From Phocaeicola sartorii JCM 17136 = DSM 21941 (lineage in GTDB: Bacteria; Bacteroidota; Bacteroidia; Bacteroidales; Bacteroidaceae), in assembly GCF_000614185.1 (NCBI RefSeq), contig NZ_BAKM01000007.1, forward strand, positions 1 to 64,000: a stretch of DNA of 64,000 nucleotides, written 5' to 3'. The notes under the pieces were generated by a model. The model had not been told where the DNA came from and ran no database searches. It saw only the letters and a list, made by a program, of their open reading frames with translations. This document shows positions 38,057-48,111 of the stretch, piece by piece. Within the stretch, counting starts at the first letter, position 1, and each line of letters begins with the position of its first letter. Made by a program: the position numbers and the translations under genes.

Positions 38057-39018
38057 ATGGAAGAATATCTGCATAACTATTTTTTGGGTATCATGACTGA
38101 CTCCGAGAAGGAGCGGCTTTTTAAAGAGCTGGAAAAAGATGCGGCCTTGAAGGAGGAGTTTGCGGCATTGCAAAACTCCATGGCTCTTTCCGGTCTGATG
38201 GAGGAAGAAGGAGATAAGCGGATGGCAGCCGTCAAGCTGAAAGAACTGAAGCGGATGGCGGCAAAGCGGCGTGTCCTTCGTCTGTCGTGGAAGATGGTGA
38301 AGTATGCGGCAATGATACTGCTGGTGGTCGGCACATGGCTTCTTTCCAAAGAATATAATTTGGACATTTATAGCAGGGAATATACGTGGGTGCAGGCTCC
38401 TAAAGGGCAGCGGTATATGTCACTTTAGCCGATGGAACCACGGTATGGCTGAATCCTTGCACCAGGCTGAAAGTGCCTAATGTGTTCGATGCCAGACAGC
38501 GTATCGTGGAACTGGAAGGTGAAGGCTTTTTCAAGGTGATGAAAAATGCGGAAGCTCCTTTTATTGTGAAGACAGACAAGTATGATATACGGGTATTGGG
38601 CACTGAATTTAATGTGTTCGCTTATCCGGACCGGGACGATTTTGAGACGGAACTGGTCACAGGGTCTGTCTATATTTGTGACAGGGAGGAGAACGGGCAA
38701 GGCATTTACCTGAAACCTGATGAGAAAGCAATCGTTTTGAACGGGCGTCTGCATAAGTTATCTTCGGAATATAAACAACGGCAACTGCAAACCAATGGCA
38801 TCTATACCTTTGGAGACCAGCCTTTCGGAGAGTTGTTGAAGCGGCTGGAACTGTGGTATGAAGTGAAATTTATTGTGAAGAATCCGGAAATCTTAAAACA
38901 GGTTTATAACGGTAAGTTCCGTCAGAACGACAGTATAGAAAGTATATTACAAGCGATTAAAGATGTGGGTAAATTCCAATACCGCATCTTGTCGGATAAA
39001 GAGATTGAAATATTTTGA
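38057..39018 (+). CDS. FecR-type anti-sigma factor, frame-broken at about 38412
   Basis: A 320-residue inner-membrane protein. The N-terminal cytoplasmic part (MTDSEKERLFKELEKDAALKEEF) should hold the sigma factor; one membrane helix lies near 80-97 (YAAMILLVVGTWLL). The periplasmic FecR domain follows (DARQRIVELEGEGFFKV, IRVLGTEFNVFAY) with a C-terminal STN-contacting part. Reading GGG instead of GG at about 38412 gives PKGQRVYVTLADGTTVWLN and joins the frames. It transmits the signal from SusC to the ECF sigma factor. Confidence 0.88.
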
Positions 39019-39212
39019 TTAATGTATAACCTTAATAACGAATATGCCTATGTAAAAACACACTTGAATCTATTTTTAAACTTATGCGTTAGATCAATGA
39101 TATAAAAAAAGGAGAGTACTGCAACTACCCTCCTTTCCAAAGGATTATCCTGATATATCTTGACTAATGCCCCTAAAATCAGTACCTAATAACCCTTTTA
39201 TTTTGCGAAGTT

Positions 39213-42200
39213 ATGAAAAAAACACTACGTATTATGAAAATTACACTTTTTTTTTATTTTTTGTCTTTTAATGCAGCTGCATGCGGAAAACACTTATTCG
39301 CAGACGGCGAATGTTAATCTTAATGGAAGTTCGCTCACCTTACAGGAACTTATTTCAGAGATTGAGAATCAGACAGATTATTTGTTTATTTACAGCAAGC
39401 ATGATGTGGATCTGAATCAGAAACTGAAGATCAAGGCTGCCGGTAAGACGGTTGCGGATGTTCTGAATAAAGCTTTTGAAGGAACAGGCCTTAATTATAA
39501 ATTTACAAACAATTATATCTCTGTGTATAAAAAAGGAACGGGCGATCCGGAGGCTGTCCGTCAGGACGGGAAGAAGCGGACTGTGACCGGTCGTGTGACA
39601 GACGTTCAAGGCGAGTCCATCATCGGAGCCAATGTGATGGATCTCAAAAGTAAAACCGGTACCATAACCGACATTGACGGTAATTTCAGCCTGTCTGTAG
39701 GCGAGAATGCTGTATTGGTCGTTTCGTTTATCGGATATATTGAGCAGAGAATTACAGTAAAAGGAAATGCGCCCTTGCATATCAAACTGAAAGAAGATAC
39801 CCAGAAACTTGACGAAGTAGTGGTAGTAGGCTATGGCAGCATGAAGAAAAGCGACCTTACCGGTTCGGTGGTGTCTTTGAAAGCCGATGATATCAGCAGT
39901 CCCACCAACTCCAGTTTCGTGCAGATGATGCAAGGAAGAGCAGCCGGTGTGGTGGTGACTCAAAGCAGCGCGCAGCCGGGTGGGGCGGCAGCCATTAAGA
40001 TTCGCGGTACTTCTTCTGTCAACGCCGGTAAAACTCCGCTTTACGTTGTGGATGGGTTTCCGATAGACAACACGAACTTCTATCCGGGTTCGGGAGATGT
40101 GTTCGATGGCCCCAAGAAAGACCCGCTGAACAGCATCAACTTCGGACATTGAAAGCATGGAAGTGCTGAAAGACGCTTCCGCTACCGCTATCTATGGTTC
40201 GAGAGCCGCCAATGGCGTTATCTTGATCACGACAAAGAAAGGTAAGGAAGGAAAGGCCAGAATCACATTCAACTCATCCTTTGGTACACAGGTCATAGCC
40301 AAGCGTTTTGATGTACTGAACGGAAGTGAATTTGCGCAGGTATATAACGAAATGCAGGTGTTCAACGGCAGAGACCCTTACTACAAAGACGTGGAGTCGT
40401 TTGGTAAAGGAACCGACTGGTTCAAAGAAGTTACCCGTACCGGTATGGTGACCAACCACGATGTAACCATGCAAGGTGGAAATGTGAATACCAAATACCT
40501 GGCGTCAGGCAGCTACCACCGCAATGATGGTATCGTGAAAGGCAGTTCGTTCGAGCGTTACAGCTTCCGCCTGAATTTGGACCAGAAGATTTCGGAGAAG
40601 CTGAACCTTACGATAAACAGCTTGTTGAGCAATACTACGGATAATAACATCATTGCCGGAACACGTGCCGAAGACACCGGTGTGCTGGGTGGTGCTTATG
40701 CTTTCCCCTCCAACGTGCCCATTCGCAATGAAGAAGGAAAATTCTCTGATAATCCGCATTATGTGCTGATGTCCAATCCGGTATCCTTGCTCGATATTGA
40801 TGACAAGACCCGCTCCAGACGCGTTATGCTGAATGCATTGTTGAATTATACGCCTACGGATTACCTCTTCTTCAAGATTCAGGCAGGTACGGACATGCAG
40901 AACGCGAAACGCGAGTATTACAATCCTACCACTACACGCAAAGGTGCGGGTGCGGGAGGTATAGCGTCGGTTACCACCACACAAGGTGCCAGCAACTTGC
41001 TGGAGGCCACGGCTACTTTCAAGAAAAACTTCGGCAAGCATAAACTCGATGTGCTGGCAGGCTATACTTACCAGGATTTTCTTTTTGAAGACTTGAGTGC
41101 CAAGGCTACGAAGTTCTTTACCGACTATTTCGGATATAACAATATCGGTATCGGCGAAGAACGTCCTACCGTGGGTACCACCAAATCAAAGAATGTGCTG
41201 ATCTCGGGTATCGCCCGTGCCAATTACAACTACGATGACCGTTATTTGTTTACAGCCACCTTCCGCGCGGACGGTTCGTCCAAGTTCGAGAAAAGCAACC
41301 GTTTCGGTTATTTCCCCTCTTTCTCGGCGGCATGGCGTATTTCCAACGAGGCGTTCATGAAGGATTTCACGAATTTGTCCAACCTTAAACTCAGAATCGG
41401 TTACGGAGAAACCGGTAACCAGGATATCGGTAACAACAGTTATATGACATTGCTGGGAAAAGGTTATGTCTATATCTTTGGAGACCGCGTGGCATCGACA
41501 CTGGTTCCTAACAATGCCGGCAACCCGTTGCTGATGTGGGAGACAGCCAAGCAGTTCAATGTAGGGGTTGATGCCGGATTCTTTGATAACCGGATTTCCG
41601 CTACGTTGGAATACTATCAGACTACGACGGATAACCTGCTGCTTAAATTTGCCACACCCGCCTATTCGGGTTATGCAAGCCAGTGGAGAAATGCAGGTAA
41701 GATTCAGAACAAGGGAGTGGAGTTCACGCTCAATACCCGCAATATCAGCACCCGTGACTTCCAGTGGGAGACAACCTTGACAGTCACTCATAACAAAAAC
41801 TTGTGGAAAGACCGTGCCGGACTGCCTCTGCCCCAACTCGGTGCATCGGAACACGATCCGGTCAATGCCATCTATGGTTATGTGTTCGACGGAATATGGC
41901 AGGAAGGAGATGATATCAAGGGCAGTGCGCAGCCCAATTCCGTTCCGGGAAATATCCGTTATGCCGATATAGGCGGACGCGATGAGAACGGTGAGTTCAA
42001 GCCGGGACCTGACGGCAAAATCGACGCGGCCGATATCACCTACCTGGGAACTCCCGATCCGAAGGTGGAGTTCGGATTTGGCAATGACCTGACTTACAAG
42101 AACTGGAATCTTAATTTCTTCTTCAATGCGCGTGTGGGTGGAAAAACCTTCAATCAGTTCAGGTCTTATTATGAGAATCCTGCCCGTGTGTTCGAAGGGG

Positions 42201-42514
42201 TGAATGCTTTCAAGAGCGTCATGGACCGCTGGACACCTACCCATACGGATACCCATATCCATTCGGGAAAGAGCAATCCTTATGGCAGCGAATACAATTC
42301 ACTGTATATAGAGAACACTTCCTTCCTGAGACTGAAATCCGTCCGTCTGACTTACAACACCCGCATTGGAGCTGTTCCTTGCAGTGTATATGTAGATGCG
42401 CAGAATGTTTTCACCATCACCGATTATACAGGATACGATCCGGAAGTAGACGGTTCGTACAACGGTTATCCTCCTTGCCGCACATTTATGGCGGGATTAA
42501 GAGTTAGTTTCTAA
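39213..42514 (+). CDS. SusC/RagA TonB-dependent receptor with STN domain, two frame breaks
   Basis: A receptor of about 1100 residues. It has a signal peptide, an N-terminal STN domain (SLTLQELISEIENQTDYLF ... YKFTNNYISVYKKG), a carboxypeptidase-like barrel-adjacent domain (VTGRVTDVQGESIIGANV) and the SusC plug (VVGYGSMKKSDLTGSVVSLK ... MEVLKDASATAIYGSRAANG). The large beta-barrel ends MAGLRVSF. Frames break in the T-run at 39247-39255 (one T too many) and near 40147 (GGACATTG; two bases missing or one extra). It imports glycans across the outer membrane with SusD, and its STN domain signals to the FecR protein. Confidence 0.9.
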
Positions 42515-42532
42515 TTTAAAAAGAAGAATATC

Positions 42533-43996
42533 ATGAAAAAACTTGGAATATATATTATTGCGGCTGCAAGCTGCCTTTTTTCCTCTTGCTTGGACACTGA
42601 GTTATATACCACGATACCGGTGGATGATTTTTTCAAGACAGAATCGGATGCCCAGGCATACCTGAACGGAGTGTACGGAGGATTCCGTGACCGGAGCGCC
42701 CGTTGTTACATACCTGCCGGAGAGTACGCTTACCAGATGTTGAACGAAGTGGCGGGAGCGAATCTTATTTTCGGTCCGGGAGCGCAAAAAGGCAACCAGC
42801 TTATGATGGAAAAGGCAGAGTGGGGAGTCGATTTCTATGTCACTTCTTCTTTGTGGATGGACTTGTACATGGGCATCAGCCGCACCAACATCGGTATTGA
42901 TAACTTGAGGAAGCAGGCGCCGACCCCGGCCATAGAGCGTTTCATCGCAGAAACCCGCGTGATACGCGCCTTTTTCTATGCCGATCTGGTTTACCTGTAC
43001 GGAGATGTTCCTTTTATCACCACTTCCCACTTCGACTTGATGTCGAAGCCGGGCAGAACCTCCAAGGATGAAGTCATCAAGTTCTGTATTGACGAGATAA
43101 AGGATGCCATGGACAAACTGCCGGACAGCTACCCCGCCAAGGATTATGGACGCTTCACCAAATGGGGGGCAAAGGCGAAACTTTGTAAAATATACCTAGA
43201 AGCCAAGATGTGGAAGGAGTGTGCCGAGATAGCCAACGAGATTATCACCCAGTCGCCTCATAGGCTGATTGCGGATTACAGCAAGTTGTGGGGAGTGGAG
43301 AACGAGAAGAACGCCGAATTCCTTTTTGTCATTCCTAGTCTTCCTCCGCGTTACCAGCATTCCGCATACGCCGCTCATTTTCAGCCGGCCGATTTCCTGA
43401 ATCCGGACGGAACGGTGATAGGATGGGACTACTACCGCGCCACCTGGGACTTTTATGATTCATTCGATCCGGCGGACAAGCGCAGAGCCGACTTGCTGAC
43501 ATCGTATGAAGCGAAAGTAAAAGGCGAGATTGTGGTGAAAGAAGTGGGGCATGGAGTAGGCGAAGGCCCTATCCCCAATAAATTTCCGATGGACCCCGCC
43601 CATATAGACTGGACTGAAGGAACAGATATCGTATTGCTTCGTCTGGCGGATATTATCCTAGCGCGTGCGGAGGCATTGAACGAACTGAACGGTCCTTCTC
43701 AGGAGGCTGTCGATTTGATAAACAAAATACGCGAAAGAGCTTTCGGCAATGCGGAGCATAACTTGAAGCTGGCTGATTATCCGTCGAAAGACGCGTTGCG
43801 TGCCGCTATCTTGCAGGAGAGAAGCTGGGAGTTGTTCCTCGAAGGCTACAACCGCATGGATTTGATCCGTCACGGAGTGTATATTGAGACCATGAAGAAG
43901 AAAGGTTCGACCAACGTTTCGACCAACCATCTTTTGTTGCCTATTCCGCAGTCCGAACTGAACATGAATCCAAATTTGACACAAAATCCTTATTGA
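42533..43996 (+). CDS. SusD/RagB family glycan-binding lipoprotein
   Basis: A 487-residue lipoprotein (signal ending LFSSC, Cys19) with the SusD helical repeats: PVDDFFKTESDAQAYLNGVYGG, RFIAETRVIRAFFYADLVYLYGDVPFIT, and the C-terminal DLINKIRERAFG ... LFLEGYNRMDLIRHG. It caps the SusC channel and binds the glycan. It starts 18 bp after susC and is surely co-transcribed. Confidence 0.95.
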   Translation: MKKLGIYIIAAASCLFSSCLDTELYTTIPVDDFFKTESDAQAYLNGVYGGFRDRSARCYIPAGEYAYQMLNEVAGANLIFGPGAQKGNQLMMEKAEWGVDFYVTSSLWMDLYMGISRTNIGIDNLRKQAPTPAIERFIAETRVIRAFFYADLVYLYGDVPFITTSHFDLMSKPGRTSKDEVIKFCIDEIKDAMDKLPDSYPAKDYGRFTKWGAKAKLCKIYLEAKMWKECAEIANEIITQSPHRLIADYSKLWGVENEKNAEFLFVIPSLPPRYQHSAYAAHFQPADFLNPDGTVIGWDYYRATWDFYDSFDPADKRRADLLTSYEAKVKGEIVVKEVGHGVGEGPIPNKFPMDPAHIDWTEGTDIVLLRLADIILARAEALNELNGPSQEAVDLINKIRERAFGNAEHNLKLADYPSKDALRAAILQERSWELFLEGYNRMDLIRHGVYIETMKKKGSTNVSTNHLLLPIPQSELNMNPNLTQNPY

Positions 43997-44085
43997 CGGG
44001 AATAAAAGGTTGTTGTTTTTGGGGTGAAAAGATATTTTCAGGATAATACAATAACGTATTAAGAATATAGCTGTGATTATGTGCG

Positions 44086-44142
44086 GAGGCTGTTTCGGGA
44101 GAGGGGAGGAAAAAATATCCGTCTTCTTCTTGGGGCAGCCTC
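44086..44142 (+). terminator. Possible attenuator/terminator hairpin between susD and the GH20 gene
   Basis: GAGGCTG (44086-44092) and CAGCCTC (44136-44142) are 7-bp arms followed by TTCTTTATTTATT. The loop is long, so this may reduce rather than stop transcription into the hexosaminidase gene. The rest of 43997-44172 shows nothing. Confidence 0.4.
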
Positions 44143-44172
44143 TTCTTTATTTATTCTAGAAAGGAAAAAGAT

Positions 44173-46312
44173 ATGTATGCGAAGTTTATTATTTTAGTTT
44201 TCTTATGGGGAATAACCCGGTTGGCGGCGGAAGCCCAACCTGCGGGATGGTCGCTGCCCACTCCTCAAAACCAGCTTTCGACAAGTCTTATCCCTTATCC
44301 TGCCGAGGTGACCGGAGGCAAGGGAACCGTCCGCTTCTCTTGCCTGAAGGTGGCGGGAGGCGGAGGCGCTGAACAGTTTCCGCAGCTTCGGGCGGAACTG
44401 GAAGAGGTGGCGCTGGACCGGGGGATGGTTGCCGGCGGGAAAGACTGCCTGCCCGTCCGGTTTGTCCCGGGCGGCTCTTCAAAGGCTGCCGGATCGGTAG
44501 AGGCGGAAAGCTATACGCTGTCCGTGTCCGATAAAGAGGTGCGGATCACTGCTGCCGGCTTTCAAGGATTTTTCAATGGCTTGCAGACATTGCGGCAGCT
44601 CATCGTAAAGGAAAAGAAAGGTTACGGAATAGCCCGTTGCATCATTAAAGACATGCCGGCATTCAGTGTGAGGGGGGTGATGCTGGATGTGGGGCGCAAC
44701 TTCGCCTCGGTGGATTTCATCAAGAAGCTGGCCCGCCGCTTGTCTCATTATAAAATAAACATGCTTCATCTGCACCTCACGGACGATCCGGGATGGAGGG
44801 TGGAGGTAAAGAGCCACCCCGAACTGACAGACACCGCCACCTTCTGGAAGACCAGGCAGCCCGGAAAGTTCTATACACAACAGGAACTGGCGGATTTGGT
44901 GGACTACTGTGCCGGGCTGGGGATGCGTGTCCTGCCCGAGGTGGATATGCCGGGGCATAGTGCCTCCTTCAGAAAGGGAGTGGGAGCCGATATGCAGTCG
45001 GTCAAAGGAATGGAAGTATTGAAAGAGGCGCTGGATGAAATCATTCCCCTTTTTCCCGACCCATGGTTCCATATCGGTTCGGATGAAGTACATTTTAAGA
45101 TGGAAGCCTTCATGCCTGAAATGATTCGTTACGTGCGCGGCAAGCACAAGGAAGTGGTGGTGTGGTCGCCCGGCTATGTGCCGATACGGCTGCCGTGAGA
45201 ATGTGCTGGGGCGAAAACGAGGCGGGGCATGCCTTGGACAAGTCGGCACGCTACATAGACTGTAACGGATTCTATCTGGATTGGATGGACTCTCAGACGG
45301 GAGTTCCGCAAGTCTTTTTCCAGCAGCCGTGTGAGGTGCCCCGTGGCGATGCCCGGGCGTTGGGAAGCATTTTCTGTGTCTGGACGGATGGGGCACTCGG
45401 TTCGGAGCAACGTTTGCTGGAGCAGTATCCGTTTTATCCCTGCGTGCTCACCTTTGCCGAACGCATCTGGCGGGGAAGCCGCGAAAAGAGGCGCGACTGC
45501 ATGGCGCGTATCCCTTCCAAGGGAACGGAGGAGTGGAAAGCCTTTGCCGAATTCGAACGCAGGCTGGTCTATCACCGGGACCATTATTTTGCCGGCATTC
45601 CTTTCGCCTATGTGGAGCAGGCGGACATGGAGTGGAGGTTGATAGGCCCGTTTGACCACCACGGGCAGAATGATTTTTCGTTTGATCCCGAGCGTATAAT
45701 AAAAGAGGAGTATGCGGTGAATGACACCGTGTTGGGATGCAGTCTCGGGAAGCTTGCGGAGGCGCGGTGCAGATCCGTTCATTGTATGATATGTTCAATG
45801 CCCACCGCAAAGTCTTTCGTCCGGGGCATTGGCCTACGCTGATGTCTCCTGTGGTGGGGACAGGGCCGGGTACCTGCTATGCCCTTACCTATATTGAAAG
45901 TCCGGTTGATCAGGAGGTCTGGTTGATGTTCGGTCTGAACGGCATGTGGGGTCATTCGGGCGGCTACCGTTCGGGCAGAGCTCCCGAGCAGGGCAGCTGG
46001 GATTATGAAGGAGGGGATGTGTGGCTCAATGACGAGCGGGTGAATCCTCCTCACTGGCCTTTCCAAAGCCTGCCGTGGACAGGATGGGGGAGAGGGCGCA
46101 TTGAAATCCCGTTGACGCAGGAGGGGTATTTCTTTCGTCCTCCGGTAAAGATACATTTAAAGAAAGGTATGAATAAAATGCTGGTACGTACGGTTTCCGG
46201 TCCGTGGAAAGGCGATCTGGGAGACCGGAAATGGCAGTTCTGCTGTATGCCCGTGCAATGGGACGGACTGCATTACACCGAGGTGAAGGGATTGAAATAC
46301 CACGCCCGGTAA
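44173..46312 (+). CDS. GH20 beta-N-acetylhexosaminidase, two frame breaks
   Basis: A secreted enzyme of about 713 residues that removes terminal beta-GlcNAc or beta-GalNAc by substrate-assisted catalysis. It has a signal peptide, the GH20b domain (about 30-150), and the catalytic barrel with MLHLHLTDDPGWR and the catalytic pair Asp304-Glu305 in HIGSDEVHF. The C-terminal 200 residues (GHWPTLMSPVVGTG, WLMFGLNGMWG, WLNDERVNPPHWPF) form a jelly-roll-like accessory part. Frames break near 45180 (GTG-CC for GTGGCC) and near 45751 (AAGCTTGCGG for AAGGCTTGCGG); one base each repairs them. It is the only glycoside hydrolase of this PUL and points to mucin or N-glycan hexosamines. Confidence 0.88.
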
Positions 46313-46319
46313 GGCTGTC

Positions 46320-46429
46320 ACATTAAGTTATGGAACAATATTCAACCAACCTCGCTGATAAACAGTGGCAATTTATAGAAAAGATAGTGAACACGCAAAC
46401 GGGAATACGAAAATATTCTATTCGCGGCA
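46320..46429 (+). mobile_element. IS5-type transposase N-terminal remnant, left inverted copy
   Basis: The ATG at 46330 opens MEQYSTNLADKQWQFIEKIV and the frame holds to RKYSIRG, the start of an IS5-family (DUF4096-type) transposase. Homology ends at about 46429. The same 110 bp occur inverted at 49175-49284 with about 8 differences by eye. The element is only a stub and cannot encode an active enzyme. Confidence 0.75.
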
Positions 46430-46441
46430 CGGCTTTTTCAT

Positions 46442-46674
46442 TTAAGCTTTGGATTTGGCGTACAATCCTCCTGCCCATGCCAGTGCGGCATGGAGGTAAT
46501 AAACCAATGGAAAGTTGGACGCGAAAATGCCCTCATGCCCTAACTTTTGTTGTAACTGGTTTATAATGAACTGCTTATTGGTGGTGGTAGCATTATTGTT
46601 AGTGAGGGCATTGCCCTCACTAATGGACGCTTGAAAATAAATTATTGCAACCTTATTGCATGATATACAGTACC
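46442..46674 (-). pseudogene. C-terminal gene fragment of unknown family
   Basis: A minus-strand frame without a start codon runs to TAA at 46442. It reads in part ALTNNNATTTNKQFIINQLQ, then GIFASNFPLVYYLHAALAW and ends AGGLYAKSKA. It looks like the tail of a real protein because of its even composition and lack of stops, but I do not recognise the family. It directly abuts the IS stub, suggesting truncation by rearrangement. It overlaps the palindromes listed for this stretch. Confidence 0.35.
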
Positions 46675-47063
46675 TTTATTGCTGGTTTTTGGGGAAGTGT
46701 TCAGTTTACAGCGAATGCGTACGAATTAATTTATATTGTTGATTGACAGTGTTTAACGCGTATATCCTTGCAGATAATTGAAAATCTTCATGGGCGATCA
46801 GCCTTCTTTATTTTCCTCTGTAGTAGCAGAAGAAAAGCGACATTTAAACAACTGCTCAAAAGGCGAAATTTGCTCAAATTCGATGTTGTTTCACCGCAAT
46901 ATCTCCTCATTTTCTTCATTCAACCCCTAACCATTCGTTCTTATAAAGCAGCTGCATGGCTTGTGCACCGGATTTTCAGTAGTCTATGTGCGCGTATTCC
47001 ACTGTCTCTCTGTTGTTTTCTCCCTTTTCTGTTCTTGCTTTTTATAGGTTGTAATTGCTTAGT

Positions 47064-47139
47064 CACCTAGGTGGTTAAGTCTAATCACGAGAGTGGTTAA
47101 AGTTAACCACCTAGGTGACTATACTTAACCACGTACGTG
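47064..47139. repeat. Four 10-bp palindromes at exact 22-bp spacing
   Basis: CACCTAGGTG (47064), CACGAGAGTG (47086), CACCTAGGTG (47108) and CACGTACGTG (47130) begin exactly 22 bp apart. Units 1, 2 and 4 are followed by GTTAA. Three of the four are perfect palindromes. Two helical turns separate each unit, so a protein bound to each would face the same side of the helix. Function is unknown. Confidence 0.8.
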
Positions 47140-47464
47140 GTTAACGAATATTGAACTTTCAATCATCAAAGAAGAATAGTATAACACAAACTACGGTGGC
47201 CGCTATTTATGCCGCTTATGTGAGGAAAGAAAGCTGAAAAGCAGGGGATTTCACAAATAATCGGTTTATAAGTCTGTGAATGGATATCATGTTGTGAATG
47301 AATGATTTAAGAGGGGAATGTAGGAAAAAGGAGTGAGGGTGATGGTTTTATAATGAGTGTATTATAGCTAAAAGTGAGGGCATGAGGGCATAAGTGGGTG
47401 CAACTTATTATTGTATTATGTACAAATTGGTATTGGCGGAAGATGTCAAAAAGAATCACTTTGC

Positions 47465-47476
47465 ACCCTTTCGGGT
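47465..47476. promoter_or_regulatory. HipB operator candidate O1
   Basis: ACCCTTTCGGGT is a near-perfect palindrome of ACCC-N4-GGGT type, 41 bp upstream of O2 centre to centre. Confidence 0.55.
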
Positions 47477-47505
47477 ATATTATACGAAGGAAACTAATAA
47501 ATTAT

Positions 47506-47517
47506 ACCCATTAGGTG
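47506..47517. promoter_or_regulatory. HipB operator candidate O2, at the -33 region
   Basis: ACCCATTAGGTG, a variant of the ACCC-N4-GGGT palindrome, lies about where the -33 contact of the hip promoter would be, 40 bp upstream of O3. Confidence 0.5.
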
Positions 47518-47536
47518 TAATTGTCGAAGCTTTTTG

Positions 47537-47544
47537 TATATTTG
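47537..47544 (+). promoter_or_regulatory. -7 element of the hip operon
   Basis: TATATTTG matches TAnnTTTG and is immediately followed by operator O3. Confidence 0.6.
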
Positions 47545-47545
47545 T

Positions 47546-47557
47546 ACCCTAAAGGGT
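47546..47557. promoter_or_regulatory. HipB operator candidate O3, at the transcription start
   Basis: ACCCTAAAGGGT lies between the -7 element and the hipB ATG at 47564, a position suited to autorepression. Confidence 0.6.
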
Positions 47558-47563
47558 GTAATT

Positions 47564-47779
47564 ATGAGTGATTCATTGTCATTGTTTGTAAAAGAAATGC
47601 GTAAGCGGTTCAGACTTACGCAAGTAGATTTGGCGGCTAAGGCGGGGGTGGGACTTCGCTTTGTGCGCGAGTTGGAGCAAGGAAAGCAGACTTTACGGAT
47701 AGACAAGGTAAACCAGGTGCTTGCCCTCTTCGGACATGAAGTGGGGGCTGTGCCTGCAAGAAAGGAGCATAGCGCATGA
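47564..47779 (+). CDS. hipB: HipB-like antitoxin, XRE-type helix-turn-helix
   Basis: A 71-residue Cro/C1-type DNA-binding protein: RKRFRLTQVDLAAKAGVGLRFVRELEQGKQTL, a helix-turn-helix followed by KVNQVLALFGHEVG, typical of HipB. The ATG at 47564 is preferred over the in-frame ATG at 47534, which lies before the -7 element and operator O3. It should repress its own operon by binding the ACCC-N4-GGGT sites and, by analogy with HipBST, bind the kinase. It overlaps hipS by 4 bp (ATGA). Confidence 0.85.
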   Translation: MSDSLSLFVKEMRKRFRLTQVDLAAKAGVGLRFVRELEQGKQTLRIDKVNQVLALFGHEVGAVPARKEHSA

Positions 47780-48111
47780 AAAGGGGAAAAATATATTTGA
47801 ATGATATCTACGCAGGGTTGTTGACGGAAGATGAGAATGGTTTCACTTTTGCCTATGATGCCGGATTCTTGCGCTCCGGCAAGGCGGAAGCCGTCAGTCT
47901 GACACTACCGCTGACGGACAAACCTTATCGTGACACTGTGTTGTTCCCGTTCTTTGACGGCTTGATACCTGAAGGATGGCTGCTGAACATTGCCGAAAAT
48001 AGCTGGAAGATAAACCGGCGCGACCGTATGTCGCTGTTACTGGCCTGTTGTAAGGATTGCATTGGGGCAGTGAGCGTAGTAGAGGATGAACTTGATAAAC
48101 CGGAAACATGA
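47776..48111 (+). CDS. hipS: HipS-like protein (HipA N-terminal subdomain only)
   Basis: A 111-residue protein matching the N-terminal subdomain 1 of HipA: GKIYLNDIYAGLLTEDENGF, then VSLTLPLTDKPYRDTVLFPFFDGLIPEGWLL. It ends where HipA would continue into the kinase core. In the E. coli O127 HipBST system the equivalent stand-alone HipS is the true antitoxin of the kinase HipT. Its stop overlaps the hipT start (ATGATGG). The frame is intact and separate, so it is not an artefact of the break later in hipT. Confidence 0.82.
   Translation: MKRGKIYLNDIYAGLLTEDENGFTFAYDAGFLRSGKAEAVSLTLPLTDKPYRDTVLFPFFDGLIPEGWLLNIAENSWKINRRDRMSLLLACCKDCIGAVSVVEDELDKPET

Larger units (their letters stand above)
46430..47563. 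other. Long non-coding stretch with repeats before the hip genes
   Basis: No complete gene is convincing here. It holds a start-less minus-strand gene fragment (46442-46674), a 25-bp near-palindrome TTAGTGAGGGCA-T-TGCCCTCACTAA (46599-46623) and a 22-bp sequence repeated in inverted orientation (46527-46548 and 47370-47391, one mismatch). It also holds the 22-bp palindrome array (47064-47139) and the hip operators. A 100-codon plus-strand ORF (46768-47070) shows no domain and is not called. Confidence 0.55.

Noticed and set aside
41186..42262. 358-codon open frame antisense to susC
   Set aside because: It lies wholly inside the clear SusC barrel on the other strand; the translation shows no domain. 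Long antisense frames are common opposite such genes. The same applies to antisense frames at 588-1106, 3592-4194, 5222-5974, 39355-40158 and 44479-45396.
46768..47070. 100-codon plus-strand ORF in the long intergenic region
   Set aside because: No start signal, no domain, odd composition rich in Phe, Leu and Cys, and its end runs into the palindrome array. Probably non-coding.
47064..47139. CRISPR array
   Set aside because: Units are only 22 bp in total with no long identical repeat and no unique spacers; no cas genes are present. The array at 22701 fails for the same reason.
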